A DNA stretch of 11,385 bases from Candidatus Dormiibacterota bacterium (GTDB lineage: Bacteria > Chloroflexota > Dormibacteria > Dormibacterales > Dormibacteraceae). Below are positions 7,020 through 11,385 of this stretch, one piece after another. The position numbers and the translations under genes are program-made. The notes beneath the pieces were generated by a model that had not been told where the DNA came from, made no database searches, and saw nothing but the letters and a program-made list of their open reading frames with translations. Position 1 is the first letter of the stretch, and each line of letters starts with the position of its first letter. The stretch lies in assembly GCA_955652585.1 (NCBI GenBank), contig CATPBF010000145.1, positions 1-11,385 on the forward strand, in the 5' to 3' direction.

Positions 7020-7057
7020 TGGGGAGGCACTCCCGCGATTTCGTCGCGGGGGCCCCA
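7020..7057 (+). promoter_or_regulatory. Strong RNA hairpin in the prfA leader
   Basis: An outer stem TGGGG (7020-7024) with CCCCA (7053-7057) encloses a nine-pair inner stem, 7030-7038 with 7044-7052, including one G-U pair. The loop is TTTCG and a five-base bulge (AGGCA) lies on the 5' side. It sits between the DUF1385 stop and the prfA start. No T-run follows, so an intrinsic terminator is unlikely. It may be an mRNA processing or stability element, a binding site, or a regulatory leader. It matches no riboswitch or protein-leader class that I recognise. Confidence 0.5.
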
Positions 7058-7094
7058 GAGGACGCTGCGCCTTCTTGTGACAGGAAGGACGCTT

Positions 7095-7100
7095 GGAGAG
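7095..7100 (+). promoter_or_regulatory. Shine-Dalgarno site deciding the prfA start
   Basis: GGAGAG lies six bases before GTG 7107. It favours this start over an in-frame GTG at 7077. The resulting N-terminus, MIDRLEGIAKRY, is that of a standard RF1. Confidence 0.75.
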
Positions 7101-7106
7101 TTTGTT

Positions 7107-8180
7107 GTGATTGATCGGCTCGAGGGAATCGCCAAGCGCTATCACGACATCGAATCGGAGATGGCGCGGCCGGAGGTGGCGTCCGATCACGAGCAGCTGA
7201 CCAAACTCGCGCGCGAACAGCGGACCCTGCGCGAGATGGTCACCACGTACGAGGACTACAAGCGTGCTCTCCATGAGGCGGAGTCGGCGCGCGACATGCT
7301 CAAGCACGAAAAGGACCCGGAGATGCAGGAGTATCTGCGCTCGGAGGAGCGGCGCGCGGCCACCCAGGCGGGCGAAGGCGGCGAGCGCCTGAAGGTCCTG
7401 CTCCTGCCCAAGGACCCCAACGACGAGCGTGACGTCATCGTCGAGATCCAGGGCGCTGAAGGTGGGGAGGAGGCGGCCCTGTTCGCCGCCGACCTGTTCC
7501 GGATGTACACAAGGTGGGCCGAGAAGAAAGGCTGGAAGGTCGAAGTCGTCGAATCCTCCCCGAGCGAGAAGGGAGGCTTCGACAAGATCGTGTTCGAAGT
7601 TCACGGCCAGGGCGCCTACTCGCAGCTGAAGTACGAGGGTGGCGTGCACCGCGTCCAGCGCGTGCCGAAAACCGAGGCGCAGGGCCGCATCCACACCTCG
7701 GCCGCCACGGTCGCCGTGATGCCTGAGGCGGACCCCGTCGAGGTCGAGATCAAGCCGGAGGACCTCGAGATCAAAACTTCGACCTCCACCGGACCGGGCG
7801 GGCAGAGCGTGAACACGACCTACTCCGCGATCCGCATGACCCACAAGCCGACTGGTCTGGTCGTGAGCATGCAGGACGAGAAGTCCCAGCTGCAGAACCG
7901 GGAGAAGGCGCTGCGGGTCCTGCGGGCTCGGCTCTATGACCTGAAGCTCGCCGAGCAGCAGGCGGCCATCGGCGCGGAGCGACGTTCGATGGTCGGCACC
8001 GGGGGGCGGTCGGAGAAGATCCGCACGTACAACTTCAAGGAGAATCGGGTGACCGACCACCGGATCAAGCTCACCCTGCACAGGCTCGACTCCGTGATGA
8101 ACGGCGACCTCGACGAGCTTGTCGCCGCGCTTGTCAACGCCGAGCGCGCGGCGCAGCTGAACGGTGGGAATGCTGCGTGA
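7107..8180 (+). CDS. prfA: Peptide chain release factor 1
   Basis: RF1 recognises UAA and UAG in the ribosomal A site and triggers release of the finished protein. The 357-residue product is close to the usual 360. The N-terminal helical domain (about 1-100) is followed by the stop-codon recognition domain, with the tripeptide PKT at 187-189 in RVPKTEAQGRIHTSAATVAVMPE. The P-x-T form marks RF1; RF2 has SPF. The catalytic GGQ is at 231-233 in STGPGGQSVNTTYSAIRMTH. The glutamine is the target of PrmC, encoded a short way downstream. The C-terminal YNFKENRVTDHRIKLTLH is also typical. The start is GTG 7107 with GGAGAG upstream. The gene ends in TGA, a codon RF1 does not read. A structured leader lies upstream and may affect expression. 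Confidence 0.98.
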   Translation: MIDRLEGIAKRYHDIESEMARPEVASDHEQLTKLAREQRTLREMVTTYEDYKRALHEAESARDMLKHEKDPEMQEYLRSEERRAATQAGEGGERLKVLLLPKDPNDERDVIVEIQGAEGGEEAALFAADLFRMYTRWAEKKGWKVEVVESSPSEKGGFDKIVFEVHGQGAYSQLKYEGGVHRVQRVPKTEAQGRIHTSAATVAVMPEADPVEVEIKPEDLEIKTSTSTGPGGQSVNTTYSAIRMTHKPTGLVVSMQDEKSQLQNREKALRVLRARLYDLKLAEQQAAIGAERRSMVGTGGRSEKIRTYNFKENRVTDHRIKLTLHRLDSVMNGDLDELVAALVNAERAAQLNGGNAA

Positions 8181-8374
8181 CCAGCCCCGGAGGTTCCTTG
8201 CATCTTCGCGTCCTAGACGGCCGGGCGCCTGCGGCGCTGAAGCCAGCGTCGCCTCCTGCGCGCGCTCGGTCACGCCTCTACGGGATGCGTTCCCTCGCGT
8301 GCTCGTCGTCTCCTTGGCTCCGGCCGTCGATGCCGCGAATCTGCGACGGAACCCCGGGTCCGGTCACGCGCTAG
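8177..8374 (+). CDS. Doubtful 65-codon ORF filling the prfA-prmC gap
   Basis: A GTG at 8177 overlaps the prfA stop as GTGA. The frame stays open to a TAG at 8372-8374, directly before the TTG start of prmC and in the same frame as prmC. The layout fits a small coupled gene or an upstream extension of prmC. However, the 65-residue product is rich in Ser, Pro, Arg and Ala, resembles no protein I know, and has no clear domain, signal or membrane segment. An open run of this length is not unlikely by chance at this GC content. Third-position GC (about three quarters by eye) looks lower than in the neighbouring genes. Otherwise this 194-base gap holds only minor GC-rich hairpins, for example 8225-8237. 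Confidence 0.2.
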   Translation: MTSPGGSLHLRVLDGRAPAALKPASPPARARSRLYGMRSLACSSSPWLRPSMPRICDGTPGPVTR

Positions 8375-9205
8375 TTGACGGTAATCGAGGTCCTGAAGGC
8401 AGCCTCCCGTCATCTGCAGAAGCACAGCTCTGACTCGGCGCGGCTCGACGCGGAGATACTGCTGGCCAAAGCGCTGGGTGTGCGCCGGCTCGACCTCTAC
8501 CTGCAGTTCGACCGGCCTCTTTCGGACGACGAGCTGACCCGCTATCGCGGCCTAGTCAAGAAACGCGCTCACGGCGACCCGGTCGCCTACCTGGTCGGCC
8601 ACAAGGAGTTCATGGCCCTCGACTTCGAGGTGACGTCTGCGGTCCTGGTGCCCAACCCCGACACGGAGGTGCTGGTCCAGCGGGCGGTGTCGATCGCAAG
8701 GCAGGCGAACGGGCCGCTGCGCGTAGCGGATATCGGGACCGGCAGCGGGTGCATCGCGATCGCGATCGCGCACTATGCGCCGGGAGTGGATGTGTGGGCG
8801 AGCGATGTGAGCCGCGAAGCTCTGGAGGTCGCGTCCCGCAACGTCGCGCGGCATAGCCTGGCCGACCGGGTGCATCTGGCCTCCGGGGATCTGCTCGATT
8901 CGCTGCCGGGACAGTTCGACCTGGTCTGCGCGAACCTGCCGTATGTGGCGCCTGGTGCGGACCTGCCCGCCGAGGTCACGGCGCAGCCGGCCGGGGCGCT
9001 TTACGCGGATCAGGATGGCGCCGCCGTCGTGCTGCGTCTGCTCGAGGCCGCCCCGGCCCGTCTGAATGCCGGCGGCCGGCTGCTCGTCGAGCTGAGCCCG
9101 GCGATCGCAGGCGCTCTCACCGAGGCGGCGGTCCGCTCCTTCTCCAATCACGAAATGCACCGCGACCTCGGCGGCCACGAAAGGGTGGTCGAGTTGTGGT
9201 CCTGA
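8375..9205 (+). CDS. prmC: Release-factor glutamine N5-methyltransferase
   Basis: Uses S-adenosylmethionine to methylate the glutamine of the GGQ motif of RF1 and RF2, raising release efficiency. The 276-residue protein (E. coli 277) has the N-terminal helical substrate-binding domain (about 1-80), with SARLDAEILLAKALG at 21-35 and AYLVGHKEFM at 71-80. The Rossmann methyltransferase domain has DIGTGSGCIAIA at 119-130 and NLPYV at 187-191, equivalent to the NPPY motif that holds the target amide. The link VPNPDTE (92-98) is usually VPRPDTE or VPRPETE. The TTG start directly follows an in-frame TAG, so no longer form is possible without readthrough. No Shine-Dalgarno site is visible, so initiation may depend on coupling or be weak. 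It follows prfA and overlaps tsaC by ten bases, as expected for a translation-quality cluster. Confidence 0.95.
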   Translation: MTVIEVLKAASRHLQKHSSDSARLDAEILLAKALGVRRLDLYLQFDRPLSDDELTRYRGLVKKRAHGDPVAYLVGHKEFMALDFEVTSAVLVPNPDTEVLVQRAVSIARQANGPLRVADIGTGSGCIAIAIAHYAPGVDVWASDVSREALEVASRNVARHSLADRVHLASGDLLDSLPGQFDLVCANLPYVAPGADLPAEVTAQPAGALYADQDGAAVVLRLLEAAPARLNAGGRLLVELSPAIAGALTEAAVRSFSNHEMHRDLGGHERVVELWS

Positions 9206-9780
9206 AACCGACCCGTGCTGGGCTCACCCGGGCCGCCAAACTCCTACGAAGCGGCGGAGTGATCGCATTTCCGACCGACACCGTCTACGGGCTTGGTGCG
9301 GCAGCCGACGACGAGGTCGCCTGCCGCAGGATCTTTGCCATCAAGGGCCGGCCGGTCGGCCTGCCGCTGATCCTCATGGCGGCAGCGGAGTCACAGCTCG
9401 AAGGCTGGGTGCACGTCGACAGCCGCGCCGAGGAGTTCATCCGTCGCTTCTGGCCGGGTCCGCTCACGGTTATTCTTCACGCGAAGGGCGGCGGCACACT
9501 AGGCGTTCGGATCCCCAAGCACGAGGTCACCCTCGAGCTCCTGCGGGCTGCGGGACCGCTCATGACCACGAGCGCGAACCTTCACGGCAAGGAACCCGCG
9601 ATGAACGCCGGTGAGGCCGCCGCGCTCAGCGGGGTGGCGGCGATCCTCGACGGCGGCCCTGCTCCAGGAGGTGTTGCGTCCAGCGTTCTCGACCTCACGG
9701 GCCCGGAGCCGCACGTTCTCCGTGAGGGCGCAATCTCGACCGCACACCTCCTCGGCCCGCCGCCCCCCCGCGCGGGATAG
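9196..9780 (+). CDS. tsaC: Threonylcarbamoyl-AMP synthase
   Basis: YrdC/Sua5-family enzyme that makes threonylcarbamoyl-AMP from threonine, bicarbonate and ATP. This is the first step of t6A37 modification in tRNAs that read ANN codons. The 194-residue protein is the single-domain TsaC length, without the extra C-terminal domain of long Sua5. Visible signatures are GGVIAFPTDTVYGLG (20-34), the KGRP loop at 50-53, RFWPGPLTVIL, a GVRIP strand, LMTTSANLHGKEP and SSVLDLTG near the end. Its GTG start lies inside prmC, with a ten-base overlap, so the two are probably translationally coupled. The C-terminal PPPP is encoded in a run containing seven Cs. The gene ends 16 bases before glyA. Confidence 0.95.
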   Translation: MVLKPTRAGLTRAAKLLRSGGVIAFPTDTVYGLGAAADDEVACRRIFAIKGRPVGLPLILMAAAESQLEGWVHVDSRAEEFIRRFWPGPLTVILHAKGGGTLGVRIPKHEVTLELLRAAGPLMTTSANLHGKEPAMNAGEAAALSGVAAILDGGPAPGGVASSVLDLTGPEPHVLREGAISTAHLLGPPPPRAG

Positions 9781-9784
9781 GACT

Positions 9785-9790
9785 TAGGAT
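9785..9790 (+). promoter_or_regulatory. Possible -10 box (or weak SD) for glyA
   Basis: TAGGAT ends six bases before the glyA ATG. As a TANNNT-type -10 box it would place the transcription start at or near the ATG, giving a leaderless mRNA as is common in several high-GC lineages. The same bases (AGGA, seven bases from the ATG) could serve instead as a weak Shine-Dalgarno site. No -35 box is visible. Confidence 0.25.
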
Positions 9791-9796
9791 TCGAGC

Positions 9797-11071
9797 ATGG
9801 CCGCACCCATCACGACGATGACCTTTCGCGCGCTTGATCGCGACGATCCGGAGGTAGCCAACCTGATCCGGAAGGAGTACAAGCGGCAGTCGGAGACGCT
9901 GGAGCTCATCGCCTCCGAGAACCTCACGAGCCCCGCCATCCTCGAAGCTCTCGGCACCCTTCTCACCAACAAATACGCCGAGGGTTATCCGGGCCGTCGC
10001 TATTACGGCGGCACCGGCGAGGTGATCGACAAGATCGAGTCGCTCGCGGTCGATCGAGCCCAGAGGCTCTTCGGCGCCGAGTATGTGAACGTGCAGCCGC
10101 ACTCCGGGTCGCAGGCCAATGCCGCCGTCTACATGGCCGTTTGCGCGCCCGGCGACCGGGTCATGGGTATGGACCTGTCAGCGGGCGGCCACCTTTCACA
10201 CGGCAGCCCTGCCAACTTCAGCGGCAAGTTCTACGAGATCCACTCGTACGGCGTCAGCCGCGACACCGAGCTGATCGACTACGACGCCATGGAAAAGCTC
10301 GCGGAACAGGTAAGGCCGAAGATGCTCATCGGTGGGTTCTCGGCCTATCCGCGTGTAGTCGACTGGGCCCGGATGCGCGCGATCGCCGACTCCGTCGGCG
10401 CCACCTTCATGGTCGACATGGCCCACGTCGCGGGGCTCGTGGCCGGTGGCGTGTACCCGTCGCCGATCCCGCACGCGCCCATCGTCACCACCACCACGCA
10501 GAAGACGCTCAGGGGCGCATGGGGCGCGATCATCCTGTGCGACAACGCGCATCAGAAGGCGATCGATTCTGCTGTATTTCCAGGCATCCAGGGCGGCCCA
10601 CTGATGCACGCGATCGCCGCCAAAGCCGTTTGCTTCGGCGAGGCGCTCAAGCCCGACTTCAAGGTGTACGCAAAACAGGTGGTCGTGAACGCCAAGGCAA
10701 TGGCGACGCGGTTGCAGGAGCGTGGGTTGAGGTTGGTCAGCGGCGGCACCGACAACCACTTGATGCTGGTCGACCTGCGCCCGCAGAAGCGCACGGGCAA
10801 GCAGGTGCAGGACATCGCCGATACCGTCGGCATCACGCTGAACCGGAACTCGATTCCTTACGACGAAGCGTCGAAGTTCAACCCGAGCGGCGTTCGCGTC
10901 GGCACCCCGCTCGTGACCACGCGCGGCATGCGCGAGGCGGAGATGGTGACGATCGCCGACTGCCTTGCCGATCTGATCGAGCGCATCGACGATCCGGCGG
11001 CGCTCGACTCGGTGCACGAGCGCGCGCTGGAGCTGTGCAGGAAGTTCCCGCTCCCCTACGCGTTCGACTAA
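9797..11071 (+). CDS. glyA: Serine hydroxymethyltransferase
   Basis: PLP enzyme that interconverts serine and glycine with tetrahydrofolate and supplies one-carbon units. The 424-residue protein has the family's usual length and landmarks: ELIASENLTSP, LTNKYAEGYPGRRYYGG, NVQPHSGSQAN, GGHLSHGSPANFSGK, VDMAHVAGLVAGGVYPSP, SAVFPGIQGGPLMH, SGGTDNHLMLVDL and SGVRVGTP. The PLP lysine is K236. Around it the sequence is TTTTQKTLRGAWGA, where nearly all relatives I know have TTTTHKTL followed by GPRGG or GPRGA. The active-site histidine is therefore Q235, and the Pro-Arg of the following loop is Ala-Trp. The other catalytic residues look intact, so the enzyme is probably active but perhaps altered. 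An ATG at 9818 is a possible shorter start. The gene stands between tsaC and an envelope-polymer gene, as in many Firmicutes-like clusters. Confidence 0.97.
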   Translation: MAAPITTMTFRALDRDDPEVANLIRKEYKRQSETLELIASENLTSPAILEALGTLLTNKYAEGYPGRRYYGGTGEVIDKIESLAVDRAQRLFGAEYVNVQPHSGSQANAAVYMAVCAPGDRVMGMDLSAGGHLSHGSPANFSGKFYEIHSYGVSRDTELIDYDAMEKLAEQVRPKMLIGGFSAYPRVVDWARMRAIADSVGATFMVDMAHVAGLVAGGVYPSPIPHAPIVTTTTQKTLRGAWGAIILCDNAHQKAIDSAVFPGIQGGPLMHAIAAKAVCFGEALKPDFKVYAKQVVVNAKAMATRLQERGLRLVSGGTDNHLMLVDLRPQKRTGKQVQDIADTVGITLNRNSIPYDEASKFNPSGVRVGTPLVTTRGMREAEMVTIADCLADLIERIDDPAALDSVHERALELCRKFPLPYAFD

Positions 11072-11082
11072 GAACGAATCTG

Positions 11083-11385
11083 TTGGGCGACTTCTTCAGC
11101 GTCACCTTCCTCGAAACCCTGCGCGACAAGGTGCTCCCCGGCCTGTGGCCGCTGCTGGTCGCGCTGGCCGTCTGCGCGCTGCTGGTGCCGCTGGCGATCC
11201 TCATTTCGAGGCGGACGGGCACCGTGGCGGTTCCGGGCGGACGCCACGCCCACGCCACGCCGACCCCGCTGCTCGGCGGACTGGCCATGTTCTTTGGGTT
11301 TGCGATCGCGGTTTTGGTGTTCGTGCCATCCACCACCACCAGGACGGGGGTGCTCGTCGTCTCGGGCCTCGCCGCCGTGCTCCTG
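11083..11385 (+). CDS. WecA/TagO/MraY-family phospho-sugar transferase, 3' partial
   Basis: The first 101 residues of a membrane enzyme of the family that transfers a sugar phosphate to undecaprenyl phosphate, starting cell-wall or surface polymers. After a short polar N-terminus come a hydrophobic segment (about 21-41), then RRTGTVAVPGGRHAHATPTPLLGG (about 43-66), then two further hydrophobic stretches (about 65-82 and from 89 to the edge). The R-x-H-x-x-PTP-x-x-GG pattern is the family's first cytoplasmic signature. The usual form is VDxP; here it reads VAVP, so an aspartate is missing. The start is uncertain: TTG 11083 follows the glyA stop by 11 bases without a clear ribosome site, and GTG 11035 is an in-frame alternative. 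In related gene orders a wecA-like gene precedes the ATP synthase operon. The catalytic loops lie beyond the window. Confidence 0.82.
   Translation, partial: MGDFFSVTFLETLRDKVLPGLWPLLVALAVCALLVPLAILISRRTGTVAVPGGRHAHATPTPLLGGLAMFFGFAIAVLVFVPSTTTRTGVLVVSGLAAVLL

Noticed and set aside
7020..7057. Known riboswitch or ribosomal-protein leader before prfA
   Set aside because: I could not match the hairpin to any known class. Only the stem itself is supported.
5799..8273. An 824-codon open frame on the minus strand opposite rpmE, the DUF1385 gene and prfA
   Set aside because: These three plus-strand genes all lie in the same reading frame, so one antisense frame can stay open across them in GC-rich coding DNA. 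Its translation matches no known protein and lacks native composition.
1..11385. Defence, phage, toxin-antitoxin, CRISPR or biosynthetic island
   Set aside because: All twelve genes belong to conserved housekeeping families in a conserved order. There are no integrases, transposases, direct-repeat arrays or composition breaks that I can see.

Overview
The window is a compact run of plus-strand housekeeping genes from a GC-rich bacterium (about two thirds G+C by eye). Twelve genes are recognisable: argS (5' end missing), an MBL-fold hydrolase, pyrG, a glpX-like gene, an M50 membrane protease, rpmE, a DUF1385/YqhQ-type membrane protein, prfA, prmC, tsaC, glyA and the start of a WecA/TagO/MraY-family gene. 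Gaps are short or absent, and seven of the eleven visible starts are GTG or TTG. There are no tRNA or rRNA genes, CRISPR arrays, insertion sequences or phage genes. No gene-free stretch exceeds about 200 bases.

The gene order is the best clue to the organism. From memory, Bacillus subtilis has pyrG ... glpX, rho, rpmE ... prfA, prmC ... tsaC (ywlC) ... glyA, upp, then the ATP synthase operon. Actinobacteria have rho, rpmE, prfA, prmC, sua5, rfe/wecA, atp. This window keeps that skeleton. With the GC content, the C+ zinc form of L31 and the start-codon use, it suggests a Terrabacteria lineage such as Chloroflexota, Dormibacterota or a deep actinobacterial branch. The phylum is inference and would need a search.

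Layout: 1-2089 holds argS and the MBL-fold gene, ending at a strong palindrome at 2093-2116. Positions 2150-4860 hold a possible promoter, pyrG (CTP synthesis) and the glpX-like gene, closely coupled. Positions 4903-7010 hold the M50 protease, L31 and the DUF1385 protein. A strongly folding leader (7020-7057) precedes prfA. Positions 7107-9780 hold prfA, an ambiguous 65-codon ORF, prmC and tsaC, all concerned with translation: RF1, the methyltransferase that modifies it, and a tRNA t6A enzyme. Positions 9797-11071 hold glyA (one-carbon metabolism), and the window ends inside a membrane glycosyl-phosphate transferase gene for cell-envelope polymers.

I found no new multi-gene system. The points worth a second look are departures within familiar genes: a full-length GlpX homologue missing three of five metal ligands, a serine hydroxymethyltransferase with a changed active-site loop, an M50 protease where rho often sits, a structured prfA leader, and a 65-codon ORF that exactly fills the prfA-prmC gap in the reading frame of prmC.
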